From an uncultured Steroidobacter sp. (GTDB lineage: Bacteria; Pseudomonadota; Gammaproteobacteria; Steroidobacterales; Steroidobacteraceae): DNA of 64,000 nt. The notes beneath the pieces are model-generated. The model was not told where the DNA came from. It ran no database searches and saw only the letters and a program-made list of their open reading frames with translations. The position numbers and the translations under genes are program-made. Positions 17,608 to 26,592 of this stretch are shown here, piece by piece (position 1 is the stretch's first letter; each line of letters opens with the position of its first letter). The stretch spans positions 54,387-118,386 of the forward strand of contig CALMII010000051.1 in the NCBI GenBank assembly GCA_937864115.1. The letters run 5' to 3'.

Positions 17608-19284
17608 TCAGCCGGCCAGCCGCTTTGCCGCCAGTTCCCGCAGCGGCGCCGTCTTGACCTTGTTCGACGACGTCAGCGCGACGTCCGACTCGTCGATGAA
17701 CACCACGCGGCGCGGCACCTTGTAGCTCGACAGCTGTTTCGCGGCGAAGGCGATCACCGACTTTTCATCGAGCGTGGCGCCCTCCTCCGGCACCACGCAG
17801 GCGACGACCAGTTCTCCCAATGTGTCGTGCGGCACGCCGACCGTCGCAACGACCTTGACGCCGGGCAGCGTGCGCAGCACGGCATCGATCTCCAGCGGCG
17901 ACACATTGGCGCCACCCGTCTTGATGATGTCGTTCAACCGGCCATGCCAGTGCAGGCAACCCTGGTCGTCGATGAAGCCGCCGTCGCCGGTGCGGAAGAA
18001 GCCCTCCGGATCGAACGTGTCTTCGGCGGGCACGCGCAGGTAGCCGAGCATCAGGGTCGGCCCCTTCACGCAGATCTCGCCGGCTTCATTGCGGCCCAGC
18101 ACCCGGCCCGTCAGCGGATCGATGATGCGGAACGTGTTCTCGTGCAGCGGGAAGCCATGGTTGCCGGCACTGACTTCCTTCGGCGTGCCGCTGTAATGAG
18201 CGGAACTGAGCGTGAACGTTTCCGTGTTGCCGTAGGCGGACCATGGCTCGTCCCAGTCCGTCTTCACCGTCGGATGCGTGCGCAATGCCGAACTCTCGCC
18301 GACGTAGTGCAGCGAACTCAGATCGGTCGTCGCATACGAAGACTCTTCGACGAGGCGCGCCCATTGATGCGGCCAGGCCGCGGGATAGGTGACGCGCTCG
18401 CTCTGCATGAGCTGCAGCGCTTCGGCCGGATCGAAGAAGCGCTGCAGCACCAGACACCCGCCGGCGGCGAGCGTCGATCCCAGCACCTGCGCGAAGTTGC
18501 CCGACCAGAAGAAGCCGTTCGCCGCCCAGCTGCGCACTTGAGGATCGGTCGCCAGGATGGCGCGCCAGCGCCAGCACTGGATGGCCGCCGCGCGATGCGA
18601 CTGCAGCACGGCCTTCGGCCGGGCCGTCGAGCCGGACGAGAACATGACCAGCGCCCGATCCGTCGGCGCGACTTCGGCATCGATGGCATCGACGATCGCT
18701 GCCGGTGCCTTGCGCTCGCCGCGCACGAAGTCGTGCCACGACTCGAATGCGCCCTGCGGCGCCGGCGCATCGTCGATGCAGACGGCGCGGCGCAGGAACG
18801 GCAGGCGCGGCGAGAGTGCTGCGTCCTTCGCAGTCGCGATCTGCGGGCACAGTTCGACGAGCTCGGCGGCGAAATCGCGGTTCAGGATCGAGCGTTCGAA
18901 AATCAGGATCGAGACATCGCCCAGGCGCAGCATGTAGTCGAGTTCGCCCGTCTTCGCGAACGTGCTGAGCGCGACACAGGTGCCGCCCGCCAGCGCGATG
19001 CCGAACGTCGCAATCACCCATTCAGGACGATTGGTCGCCAGCAGGCCGACGCGCGTTTCCTTGGCGACGCCGCGCGCCACCAGCGCCTGCGCCACCGCGA
19101 AGGCTTCGTCGTACATCTGCCGATAGGTGTAGCGCACGACGGGCTTGCCGCCGGGCGGGTGGAACGCCATCGCTTCCCTGCCGCCGTTGCGACGGCACAC
19201 TTCGCGAAAGAATCCGCCCAGCGTGAGCGGGCCGAAGATCGGGTCGTCGGCCAGCGGCGGGCCCTTGATCGTGGAATCAGTCAT
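17608..19284 (-). CDS. AMP-dependent acyl-CoA synthetase (feruloyl-CoA synthase-like)
   Basis: The 558-residue ANL-superfamily enzyme activates a carboxylic acid to its CoA thioester. The phosphate-binding loop is SSGSTARPKAV, and the adenylate motif YGNTETF and the hinge FFRTGDGGFIDD are visible. The C-terminal lysine region reads SSNKVKTAPLR rather than the common GK pattern. The start at 19284 (MTDSTIKGPPL) avoids residues that would be translated from a REP element upstream. It is the last enzyme gene of a minus-strand run (ACAD, SDR, Rieske oxygenase, AhpD-like, ligase), so its acid is probably the substrate or an intermediate of that pathway. Confidence 0.9.
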   Translation of the reverse strand: MTDSTIKGPPLADDPIFGPLTLGGFFREVCRRNGGREAMAFHPPGGKPVVRYTYRQMYDEAFAVAQALVARGVAKETRVGLLATNRPEWVIATFGIALAGGTCVALSTFAKTGELDYMLRLGDVSILIFERSILNRDFAAELVELCPQIATAKDAALSPRLPFLRRAVCIDDAPAPQGAFESWHDFVRGERKAPAAIVDAIDAEVAPTDRALVMFSSGSTARPKAVLQSHRAAAIQCWRWRAILATDPQVRSWAANGFFWSGNFAQVLGSTLAAGGCLVLQRFFDPAEALQLMQSERVTYPAAWPHQWARLVEESSYATTDLSSLHYVGESSALRTHPTVKTDWDEPWSAYGNTETFTLSSAHYSGTPKEVSAGNHGFPLHENTFRIIDPLTGRVLGRNEAGEICVKGPTLMLGYLRVPAEDTFDPEGFFRTGDGGFIDDQGCLHWHGRLNDIIKTGGANVSPLEIDAVLRTLPGVKVVATVGVPHDTLGELVVACVVPEEGATLDEKSVIAFAAKQLSSYKVPRRVVFIDESDVALTSSNKVKTAPLRELAAKRLAG

Positions 19285-19305
19285 GAGTCGCAACCTGTTC
19301 GAGTG

Positions 19306-19431
19306 GGCCGGCCTTGATTTGCTCCGGCTGTGGGGCCGGCTTTGATTTGCTCCGGCTGTAGGGCCGGCTTCAGCCGGCTTCAAGAGTCAGGCTGAAGCCT
19401 GACCTACAGCCTGACCTACAGCCTGACCTGC
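19306..19431. repeat. REP-like repeat, locus 9, complex, overlapping a stop codon
   Basis: A 28-bp tandem duplication (GGCCGGCTTTGATTTGCTCC, then GGCTGTAG) is followed by unit B, inverted unit A and two further partial A units (CCTACAGCCTGA twice). The CMD-like gene on the minus strand ends inside it, with its TAG at 19416-19418. Confidence 0.9.
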
Positions 19432-20048
19432 ATCCGCGCGCGCATCTCGGGACTCAGCGTCTCCACGCCTGCTTCGAGCTGCGCGCCGAACGTCCTGAAC
19501 ACCATCGCCAGCAGGTCGTAGCAGCCGACGCAGAACACCAGGTCCATGAGCTGATCGCGATTGAACTGCGTCGACAGGCGCGTCCAGGTCGCATCCTGGA
19601 TGCAGGCGTGTGCGTGCAGTTCATCGACGGCGCGCACCAGGTCGGCGTCGATCGGATCGGCCCAGCCCGGCGCGTCGGGACCGCGGGAAATACGATCGAT
19701 GTCTTCGTCCGTCAGGCCGGCACGACGCCCGAGCACGACGTGCTGGATGAACTCGTACTCCGCCTTGCGCAGCCAGCTGGTGCGCAGGATGAGGATCTCG
19801 CGCACGCGCCGCGACAGCGTGCTGCCGGTGGCGACGTGATTGTTGAACGTCAGAAACGCCTTCGACAGCGCCGGGTAGTGCAGCGTGAGGCCGAGCCCGT
19901 GCATGCCGCGCACGCCGTGACCGCCGGCCTTCCAGCCATTCAGCACGAAGTCGCGGGCGCTGGGGAACGCGCCCAGCGCATCCATGACGGCATCGTTCCA
20001 GTCGGACGGCAGCAGCGGCGCGATGCGCGGTTTGATTTCGTCGGGCAT
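19416..20048 (-). CDS. Carboxymuconolactone decarboxylase (AhpD-like) family protein
   Basis: The 210-residue all-helical protein has the CMD signature LSRRVREILILRTSWLRKA, then EYEFIQHVVLGRRAGLTDEDI. The family includes gamma-carboxymuconolactone decarboxylase and AhpD-type peroxidase partners. The CxxC expected of AhpD is not visible here (EYEFIQH in that place), so a redox role is less likely. It starts 14 bp after the Rieske oxygenase stop, so it is co-transcribed with it. Its last residues, QVRL, and stop are supplied by a REP unit. Such small proteins often accompany oxygenase clusters without a proven role. Confidence 0.82.
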   Translation of the reverse strand: MPDEIKPRIAPLLPSDWNDAVMDALGAFPSARDFVLNGWKAGGHGVRGMHGLGLTLHYPALSKAFLTFNNHVATGSTLSRRVREILILRTSWLRKAEYEFIQHVVLGRRAGLTDEDIDRISRGPDAPGWADPIDADLVRAVDELHAHACIQDATWTRLSTQFNRDQLMDLVFCVGCYDLLAMVFRTFGAQLEAGVETLSPEMRARMQVRL

Positions 20049-20062
20049 GAAGCGCGGATCGA

Positions 20063-21466
20063 CTATTCGGCCTGCAGATAGCGATCGAGTTCCTGATGCA
20101 TGTTCAGGATGATCTTCTCCTGCTCGTTCGCGAGCCAGGTCTGGCGCATGCCCTTCGAATGCAGGCCCTTCTGCATGCGCGGGATGTTGCCCAGGTCCTG
20201 ACGCGGAATGAGCAGCACCTGTTCGGGATCGTGGATGTCCGTCACCGTCTGCACGACCGCGCGCGGCACCTTCTCTGCGGCCGGATAGGTCTTGGTCGAC
20301 ATGATCTCGAAGATGCACCTGTCCGGATCGTTACCGTCGGGGCGCACGCGATAGATCATGCAGTTGCCGCCCTGCGGCAGCAGCATGAGATTCGGGAAGA
20401 CGAAGATTTCGCCGCCCCACATGCCGAGTACTTCGGGAATGGGTTTCGGCATCGGACGATTGCTGGCGGCCGCGTCGGCGTACAGCGCCTTGATGTATTC
20501 GCCGCCCAGGCTCGACCCTTCGGGAATCGGCTTGCCCTTCAACGAACGCACGATGTTCACGTCCTGCATGAGCACCTGCGCATCCATGCCGTCCGCCAGC
20601 AGTTGCAGCCGGTTCGCCATGAGGTCGACGGGATCGCCGTCGCCGAGCCGTTTCACGGCACCCGACATCGGCGTCGCCTTGCCGTAGAAGCGACCGTGGC
20701 CCCTGGCGTAGGCATCGTAGAAGACATTCTTGTGCGCGTACTGGATCGTGCTCTCGTCGCGATCGCCCCAGATCACTTCGGCGCCCGCCTTCTCCAGCTG
20801 CGGATGCGTGGCGGGAACGTGATAGCCCTCGAAGAAGGCTTCCTGCGCCACTTTCCAGTTGGCCGGCACCGGAATCGCCTTCCACCAGTAGTTGCGCATG
20901 AGCTCGATGCCGAGGATCTCGAGCCAGTTGCGCACGGGCGCGATGTAGTCGTCGAACGGCTCCGGGTTCTTCGACAGATTGATCCACACGAAACCCGCGA
21001 ACACGACGGAATGCACCTGGCGCAGCGCCACGTCCTTGTCCTGCAGCTGGCCGTCGCGGAATTCCTGGCGTTCCAGCACGTACTTGTTGTTGCCGTGCAG
21101 ATCCCAGCGCCAGCCGTGGAACGGGCAGATGATGCGCTGGTGTTGGAACGTGCCGCAGCCCTCGGACAGTGCCGTGCCGCGGTGCGGGCAGAAATTGAAA
21201 TACGCCTTGACCGTCGCTTCATCGGCGCGCACCAGCATCACGGACTGATCGCCGATGGTGTAAGTGGTGTAGTCGCCGACTTCCGGAATCTCGTCGAGCC
21301 GCGCGGCGGGCTGCCAGACGCGATTCCACAGCTTCTCGTATTCGAGTCTGACGAATTCGGGATCGGTATAGCGACCGACGCTGATGCCGTGCGGCCTGGT
21401 CGTCCAGCTCGGCGGCCAGTCGGCGCCGCCGGACTCGGATTTCTTGGTGAACGGTGCAACGCTCAT
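20063..21466 (-). CDS. Rieske non-heme iron oxygenase, alpha subunit (1)
   Basis: The 467-residue terminal oxygenase has the Rieske [2Fe-2S] ligands C93-x-H95 and C114-x2-H117, with a normal 18-residue spacing. The catalytic domain motif is EAFFEGYHVPATHPQLEKAG with Fe ligands H216 and H221. It hydroxylates an aromatic or alicyclic ring using electrons from a reductase/ferredoxin, and no such partner is encoded in this window. The ATG at 21466 (MSVAPFTKK) is used. It lies in an operon with SDR and ACAD genes upstream and CMD-like and CoA ligase genes downstream, pointing to one pathway. Confidence 0.93.
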   Translation of the reverse strand: MSVAPFTKKSESGGADWPPSWTTRPHGISVGRYTDPEFVRLEYEKLWNRVWQPAARLDEIPEVGDYTTYTIGDQSVMLVRADEATVKAYFNFCPHRGTALSEGCGTFQHQRIICPFHGWRWDLHGNNKYVLERQEFRDGQLQDKDVALRQVHSVVFAGFVWINLSKNPEPFDDYIAPVRNWLEILGIELMRNYWWKAIPVPANWKVAQEAFFEGYHVPATHPQLEKAGAEVIWGDRDESTIQYAHKNVFYDAYARGHGRFYGKATPMSGAVKRLGDGDPVDLMANRLQLLADGMDAQVLMQDVNIVRSLKGKPIPEGSSLGGEYIKALYADAAASNRPMPKPIPEVLGMWGGEIFVFPNLMLLPQGGNCMIYRVRPDGNDPDRCIFEIMSTKTYPAAEKVPRAVVQTVTDIHDPEQVLLIPRQDLGNIPRMQKGLHSKGMRQTWLANEQEKIILNMHQELDRYLQAE

Positions 21467-21520
21467 GGGGATCTCCACCTGACAGTTCGCCGGCCTTCGT
21501 TCACAGCGCGGCAATGCAGT

Positions 21521-22294
21521 TCAGCGCGGCGTCCAGGTGGACGTCAACGCGAAGTCGGACAGGTACTTGGTCGAACTCCAGCCGCCGTCGACGACGATGG
21601 TCTGGCCATTGATGAAACTGCCGCCGGGCGAGCACAGGAAGGCGATCGTGCTGGCGATGTCTTCGACCGTGCCCAGGCGGGTGTTCGGCGTCATCTCCAC
21701 GTTGATGCGCTTGAACAGCGGATCGTCGAGCCGGCCTTCGGTCATCGGCGTCACCGTCACGCCGGGCGCGACGGCATTGCAGCGAATGCCCTGCGCGCCG
21801 TACTGACACGCCATGTGCAGCGTGAGCGCCTGCAATCCGCCCTTCGCCGCGGAGTAGGCACCGCCGCGACGACCGCCGATCACCGCAAAGGTCGACGTGA
21901 CATTGATGATCGCCGAGCCCGGGTTCATGTGCCGGATGACGTCGCGCGCCAGACGGAACGGCGCACGCAGCATCAGGTTCAGGAAGTAGTCCAGCATCTC
22001 ATCGTCGGTTTCGTGCAGCGGCTTCGGGCTGCCGACGCCGGCATTGTTGATCAGGAAATCGATGCGTCCGTAGCGCGACAGCGCAAAGTCCACGATCTGT
22101 TGCGGCGCTGCGTCGGCCGTGAGATCGACGGCCAGCGTCGCGATGCGCTGCGGATCGCCGATCGCCTTTTCCAGTCCGGCGAGTTTGTTCGCATCGCGGC
22201 CCGTGGCGACGATCGCCATGCCGGCCCCGGCCAGCTTGACCGCGGTGCCGAAGCCGATGCCGCTGCTCGCACCCGTGACGATGGCCACCTGCAT
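21521..22294 (-). CDS. SDR family oxidoreductase
   Basis: A 257-residue classical SDR: TGASSGIG at residues 8-15, TGRD after the second strand (favouring NADP), NNAG at about 87, NVTSTF and YSAAKGG as catalytic Ser/Tyr/Lys. The C-terminal segment FINGQTIVVDGGW is typical. Its ATG lies one base after the stop of the upstream ACAD gene, so the two are translationally coupled. It probably oxidises the cis-diol or alcohol made by the adjacent Rieske oxygenase, or a 3-hydroxyacyl-CoA. Confidence 0.9.
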   Translation of the reverse strand: MQVAIVTGASSGIGFGTAVKLAGAGMAIVATGRDANKLAGLEKAIGDPQRIATLAVDLTADAAPQQIVDFALSRYGRIDFLINNAGVGSPKPLHETDDEMLDYFLNLMLRAPFRLARDVIRHMNPGSAIINVTSTFAVIGGRRGGAYSAAKGGLQALTLHMACQYGAQGIRCNAVAPGVTVTPMTEGRLDDPLFKRINVEMTPNTRLGTVEDIASTIAFLCSPGGSFINGQTIVVDGGWSSTKYLSDFALTSTWTPR

Positions 22295-22295
22295 G

Positions 22296-23261
22296 TCAGC
22301 CGCCCACCCTGACGTTCGCGACGCGCTCGTTGGCGGCGTCGAGTCCGCCGGCGATGGTCATCACCAGTTGCGCGCGCTTCAGGAACAGATGCGGATCGGC
22401 CTCGTCGCTGAATCCCATGCCGCCGTGAATCTGGATGTTCTTCGCCGCATTGCCGAGCGCCGCTGAACCGGCGACGAACAACGCGCTTTCCACCTGCAAT
22501 GCCGCATCCTCGCGCTGTTCGTCGACCGCGACGGCGGCGAAGCTCGTCTGATCGCGCGCACAGCGCGCCGCGATGGCCATGTTGGCGCAGTGATGCTTGA
22601 CGGCCTGGAAGGTGCCGATCGGCCAGCCGAACTGTTCGCGCATGCCGGCGTACGCGACGCTCATGTCGAGCGTGGCCTCGGCGATGCCGGCCAGCACGGC
22701 CGCATCGATGAGCCGCAGACGCAGCAGCTGCGCCGCGCCGAAGCGTGCGAGCGGTTCGCCGAGGCTGGCCACCGTACGCAGGTTCGCGAGCCAGAGTCGA
22801 TGATCGACCTGCATGGGCGTCGCGTCGTTCAGTTCGTGCAAGGCCGCGCCCGTCCCGTCGCGCACGAGCATGAGATCGGTCGCAGGATCGTCGACGACGA
22901 TGATGCGATCGCCGCGACGATAGGCGGCCGCCACCTTGCGGCTGCCCAGATCGATCGGGCCCTCCCTGGCGAGCGCATGCGTCGCACCGATGGTGGCGAG
23001 CACGGCGGGTGCAGCGAGGCGACGCCCGAGACCCATGACGATCAGGGATTCTTCGGCCGCACCGAGACCGCTGCCGCCGCGTTCCTCGCTGACGCCGATT
23101 CCGAACATCCCGATCTCCTCGAGATTCGACCAGGTCTGGACATCTTCGACGACCGACTCGTGCAGGCGGGACACCGGCAACAACGTCGCGAGCGACTCAT
23201 CCATCGTGTCGGCCAGCGCGATCTGCTCGGCGCCGGGATGGTAGCGAGACTCAGCCTCCAC
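22296..23261 (-). CDS. Acyl-CoA dehydrogenase-like protein, short (probable heteromer subunit)
   Basis: The 321-residue ACAD homologue starts at GTG 23261 (AAGAGG about nine bases upstream). The C-terminal helical domain is clear (AYAGMREQFGWPIGTFQAVK, then IQIHGGMGFSDEADPHLFLK). The middle part lacks the usual TEPxxGSD flavin/substrate loop. Short ACADs of this kind pair with a normal subunit to form alpha2beta2 enzymes acting on steroid-type acyl-CoAs. The divergent operon encodes a 375-residue ACAD that could be its partner. First gene of the minus-strand operon. Confidence 0.85.
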   Translation of the reverse strand: MEAESRYHPGAEQIALADTMDESLATLLPVSRLHESVVEDVQTWSNLEEIGMFGIGVSEERGGSGLGAAEESLIVMGLGRRLAAPAVLATIGATHALAREGPIDLGSRKVAAAYRRGDRIIVVDDPATDLMLVRDGTGAALHELNDATPMQVDHRLWLANLRTVASLGEPLARFGAAQLLRLRLIDAAVLAGIAEATLDMSVAYAGMREQFGWPIGTFQAVKHHCANMAIAARCARDQTSFAAVAVDEQREDAALQVESALFVAGSAALGNAAKNIQIHGGMGFSDEADPHLFLKRAQLVMTIAGGLDAANERVANVRVGG

Positions 23262-23563
23262 TCTTCACCGCCTCTTCTGGAACCTGTCGCACGCTAGCGC
23301 CCTCGGCTGGCGCCGTATTGATCGCCACGGACGGCCGTTTAACCCCGTGCGACAGCTTCGTCGCAACGCGACGATGCCGCATCGGCAGGCCGCGCGGCGC
23401 GGTGACAAACCACGCCCAAGTCTGTACCGTTCGCGCGCCGGATTTTTGCGCGCGCCTCGCGAGGATACTTGCCCGAAGCGTTTGCGCAATGCGTATGCCG
23501 CAATGGCATGGCTGGCGCGCGGCAGATCGTCCGCGCCTGGATTCGTCTGACTGGGCCGTACGC
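23262..23563. promoter_or_regulatory. Divergent intergenic region with a 17-bp palindrome
   Basis: 302 bp separate two divergent operon heads, the short ACAD and the CoA ligase. A perfect inverted repeat TCGTCGC-AAC-GCGACGA lies at 23358-23374, about 100 bp upstream of the ACAD start. It is a candidate operator or hairpin. No convincing -35/-10 pair was seen on either strand, and no REP unit is present. Confidence 0.35.
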
Positions 23564-25201
23564 ATGTCGAGCAACACCCCGCAGGGCCGCAAACTCATCG
23601 CCGGACGCGCCATTCGCTGGAACGAGGCACGCGCATCGCTCGCGTACGAGCGCGGCCTGTGGATCCGGCGCACGATCGCCGACTCCCTGCGCGAGGCGGC
23701 GCAGCACACGCCCGAACGCATCGTGCTCGTCGACGGCGACGTGCACATGAACTGCCGCACGCTCTACGCGCAGGCGAACACGATGGCGCAGGCGATGCTG
23801 TCACGTACGCCGGCCGGCAGCGTCGTTTCCTTCCTGCTGCCCAACTGGCACGAAGCGGCCGTCATCTACATGGCGAGCACGCTGGCCGGCATGATCGTCA
23901 ATCCCATCCTGCCGTCGATGCGCGACCGCGAACTGCAGTTCATCCTCGAAGATGCGAACACGCGGCTGGTGTTCGTGCCCGCGATCTTCCGCAGGCAGGA
24001 CTACACGGCGATGCTGAGTCGCGTCTGCGCGCAGCTGGCCTCGCCGCCGGAAGTCGTCGTGTTGCGCGGCGACGATACGCGGGGACACACGCCGTATGAA
24101 TCGCTGCTGCAGCCGCTCGATCCTGCGCGCGAACTGCCTGCACTGAATCCCGATGCGGTGCGCATGATCATGTACACCTCGGGCACCACCGGTCGTTCGA
24201 AGGGCGTGCTGCACACCCACAACACGCTGCACGCATTGATCTCGCAGATCCGCGAACACTGGCTGGTCGAACCGGGCGACAAGTTCCTGGTGCCCTCGCC
24301 CATCAGTCACATCGGCGGTTCCATCTATGCATTCGAGACGCCGCTGCTCGGCGGCACGACCGCGGTGCTGATGGAAACGTGGAATGCCGATGAAGCCGTG
24401 AAGCTCATCGATGCCGAGAAGTGCACGCACATGGCCGGTGCCACGCCCTTCCTGCAGCAGATACTCGCCGCGGCACGCGCGGCCGGCACGCGGCTGCCGA
24501 GTCTCAAGCTGTTCGTGTGCGGCGGCGCCTCCGTACCGCCCGCGCTGATCCGCGATGCCGCCGGCTACTTCGACCGCGCCGTGGTCACGCGCGTCTACGG
24601 CTCGACCGAAGTGCCCATCACCACGGTCGGCGCCACGCGTCGCGACGAAGCCCGCTACGGCGCCGACACCGACGGCCGCACTGGCCTCGCCGACATCAAG
24701 CTGGTCGATCACAACAATGCGGCCGCCGCCGGCGAAGGCGAGATCTGCGCCCGCGGTCCGCAGATGCTGGTCGGCTATCTGCATCCCGAAGACGACATCC
24801 CGGCGTTCGATGCCGAAGGCTACTTCCGCACCGGCGATCTGGCGCGCCGGGTCGACGAGCACTACGTCGTCGTCACCGGCCGCGCCAAGGACATCATCAT
24901 CCGCAACGGCGAAAACATTTCGCCGAAGGAAGTCGAAGACATCCTCGTCGGGCATCCGCACATCGCGGAGATCGCGATCGTCGGCGTGCCCGATCCGCGC
25001 ACCGGCGAACGCGCGTGTGCCGTGATCGTGCCGAAGCAGCACCCCGGACCGGATGTCGCGAGCCTCGGCGCCTTCCTCGACGAACACCGCGTCGCGAAGT
25101 TCAAGATTCCCGAGCAGGTCGTGCTGGTGGAGTCGCTGCCGAAGAACGATGCGGGCAAGGTGCTCAAGCATCAGCTGCGCGCGACGTTGTCGGGGAAGTA
25201 A
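23564..25201 (+). CDS. AMP-dependent acyl-CoA ligase
   Basis: The 545-residue ANL enzyme has an intact phosphate loop YTSGTTGRSKGVLHTH, the adenylate motif YGSTEVPI, the hinge YFRTGDLARRVDEHYVV, GRAKDIIIRNGENISPKE and the catalytic lysine motif PKNDAGKVLK. It resembles ligases for cyclohexanecarboxylate-like or steroid-derived acids. The start is uncertain: the frame is open further upstream, and neither the ATG at 23564 (MSSNTPQGRK) nor earlier codons has a good ribosome-binding site. It is followed by an ACAD gene after a CGCAAA inverted repeat. Confidence 0.88.
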   Translation: MSSNTPQGRKLIAGRAIRWNEARASLAYERGLWIRRTIADSLREAAQHTPERIVLVDGDVHMNCRTLYAQANTMAQAMLSRTPAGSVVSFLLPNWHEAAVIYMASTLAGMIVNPILPSMRDRELQFILEDANTRLVFVPAIFRRQDYTAMLSRVCAQLASPPEVVVLRGDDTRGHTPYESLLQPLDPARELPALNPDAVRMIMYTSGTTGRSKGVLHTHNTLHALISQIREHWLVEPGDKFLVPSPISHIGGSIYAFETPLLGGTTAVLMETWNADEAVKLIDAEKCTHMAGATPFLQQILAAARAAGTRLPSLKLFVCGGASVPPALIRDAAGYFDRAVVTRVYGSTEVPITTVGATRRDEARYGADTDGRTGLADIKLVDHNNAAAAGEGEICARGPQMLVGYLHPEDDIPAFDAEGYFRTGDLARRVDEHYVVVTGRAKDIIIRNGENISPKEVEDILVGHPHIAEIAIVGVPDPRTGERACAVIVPKQHPGPDVASLGAFLDEHRVAKFKIPEQVVLVESLPKNDAGKVLKHQLRATLSGK

Positions 25202-25215
25202 GAGAAGAGTTGAAG

Positions 25216-25312
25216 AGAATGGCCGCAAAAAGGCGCAAAGATCACAAGGTCGGAATCAGAGAGGTCTCCTGTTCTTACTTTGAGACCTTTGCGCCTTTTT
25301 GCGGCCATTCTC
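25216..25312. repeat. CGCAAA-rich inverted repeat, copy 3
   Basis: The arms GAATGGCCGCAAAAAGGCGC (from about 25216) and GCGCCTTTTTGCGGCCATTC (ending about 25310) pair over about 25 bases around a 45-nt centre. It lies between two co-directional genes, the ligase and the ACAD. Confidence 0.85.
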
Positions 25313-25352
25313 CGATTTCCGGCCATTCTTCCGGCTCCTGGATCCAAACGCG

Positions 25353-26480
25353 ATGACCCAAGCACTCTCCGAATTCCGACGCGCCGCCCGCGCATGGCTG
25401 GAAGCGAACGTACCGAAGCAGCCGTCGCCCGAAGACGGCCCCGAGTCGCGCGAGTACGTGCTCGCCTGGCAGCGCAAGCAGGCCGCAGGCGGCTGGGCCG
25501 GCATTGCGTGGCCGAAGGAAGTCGGCGGACGCGGCCTGTCGGTGCTCGAACAGATCATCTGGTTCGAGGAATACGCACGCGCCGGCGCACCCTCGCCGCT
25601 CAATGCCTCCTTCGTCGGACTGAATCACGCTGGTCCGACGCTGATCGCCTGCGGCACGCCCGAACAGAAACAGTTCCATCTGCCGAAGATCCTGGGCGGC
25701 GAAGTGATCTGGTGCCAGGGTTTCTCCGAACCCGGCTCGGGTTCGGACCTCGGCAGCCTGCGCACGCGCGGACGCGTCGAAGGCGATGAACTCGTCATCG
25801 ACGGCCACAAGATCTGGTCGAGCTTCGCCGACGTCGGCGACTACCAGGAACTGCTGATCCGCACCGATCCGCAGGCGAAAACCTCGGCGGCATTGTCGTG
25901 GGTGATCTGCCCGATGAACACGCCGGGCATCACCGTACGCCCGATCCGCACCATGGCCGGCCCGCACAAGTTCTGCGAGGTGTTCTACGAGAACGTGCGC
26001 GTGCCGCTGAGCAACGTCGTCGGCGGACTCAACAACGGCTGGGCCACTGCGATGTCGACGCTCAGTTTCGAGCGCGGCACGGCGTCGCTCGCGCTGCTGC
26101 TCACGCACCTCAATCACGTCGAACTGCTGCTCGCCGCCTGTCCGCCCGAACGCGTCGATCTGCGGCTGCGCCTCGGCCGGCTGCGCGCCGAAGGCGCGTC
26201 GATTCGCGCTTCGACGTATCGCTTCGCACTGGATTCCGAGAATTCCGTGCCTGACGCCTCAGGCTCGATCATGCGTCTCGCCTTCGCCGAGTTCGCGCAG
26301 AAGGTCACGGCCGCGGCGATCGATCTGCACGGCATCGATGCGCCGGAAGTCGTCGCGCCGATGGGCATCGGGCACGACTATCTCGATGCGTTCTCGGAAA
26401 CGATCGCCGGCGGCACGGCGGAGATCCAGCGCAACATCATTGCCGAACGGGTGCTCGGACTGCCGAAGGGTCCGCGGTAG
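25353..26480 (+). CDS. Acyl-CoA dehydrogenase
   Basis: The 375-residue protein has the full ACAD layout. An N-terminal helical domain leads to WCQGFSEPGSGSDLGSLRT (flavin/substrate loop), then IDGHKIWSSFADVG. The C-terminal domain ends in YLDAFSETIAGGTAEIQRNIIAERVLGLPKGPR. It oxidises an acyl-CoA to the 2-enoyl-CoA and passes electrons to ETF. The best start is the ATG at 25353 (MTQALSEFRR), after the inverted repeat. With the short ACAD at 22296-23261 it could form a heteromeric enzyme for a bulky substrate. Confidence 0.92.
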   Translation: MTQALSEFRRAARAWLEANVPKQPSPEDGPESREYVLAWQRKQAAGGWAGIAWPKEVGGRGLSVLEQIIWFEEYARAGAPSPLNASFVGLNHAGPTLIACGTPEQKQFHLPKILGGEVIWCQGFSEPGSGSDLGSLRTRGRVEGDELVIDGHKIWSSFADVGDYQELLIRTDPQAKTSAALSWVICPMNTPGITVRPIRTMAGPHKFCEVFYENVRVPLSNVVGGLNNGWATAMSTLSFERGTASLALLLTHLNHVELLLAACPPERVDLRLRLGRLRAEGASIRASTYRFALDSENSVPDASGSIMRLAFAEFAQKVTAAAIDLHGIDAPEVVAPMGIGHDYLDAFSETIAGGTAEIQRNIIAERVLGLPKGPR

Positions 26481-26488
26481 CCCTTCTT

Positions 26489-26579
26489 CCTGTGGGGCCG
26501 GCTTCAGCCGGCCTCTTCTTCTGTAGGTCAGGCTTCAGCCTGACTCTTCCAAGAGGCCGGCTGAAGCCGGTCCCACAGG
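26489..26579. repeat. REP-like repeat, locus 10 (three units)
   Basis: Unit B, unit A, then inverted unit B (AGCCGGTCCCACAGG). It lies between the convergent ACAD and DapB-like genes. Confidence 0.9.
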
Positions 26580-26592
26580 GAAAAGATGTCCT

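Noticed and set aside
19285..19383. N-terminal extension of the CoA synthetase beginning MKPAEAGPT
   Set aside because: Encoded by a REP unit; the same peptide arises wherever the repeat is read in this frame.
19306..19431. Possible CRISPR array from the repeated CCTACAGCCTGAC motif
   Set aside because: Repeat units are adjacent or irregularly spaced, without unique spacers of constant length, and no cas gene is present.
20096..22312. Open plus-strand frame opposite the Rieske oxygenase and SDR genes
   Set aside because: Low-complexity composition and no motif; the minus-strand genes have complete catalytic signatures.
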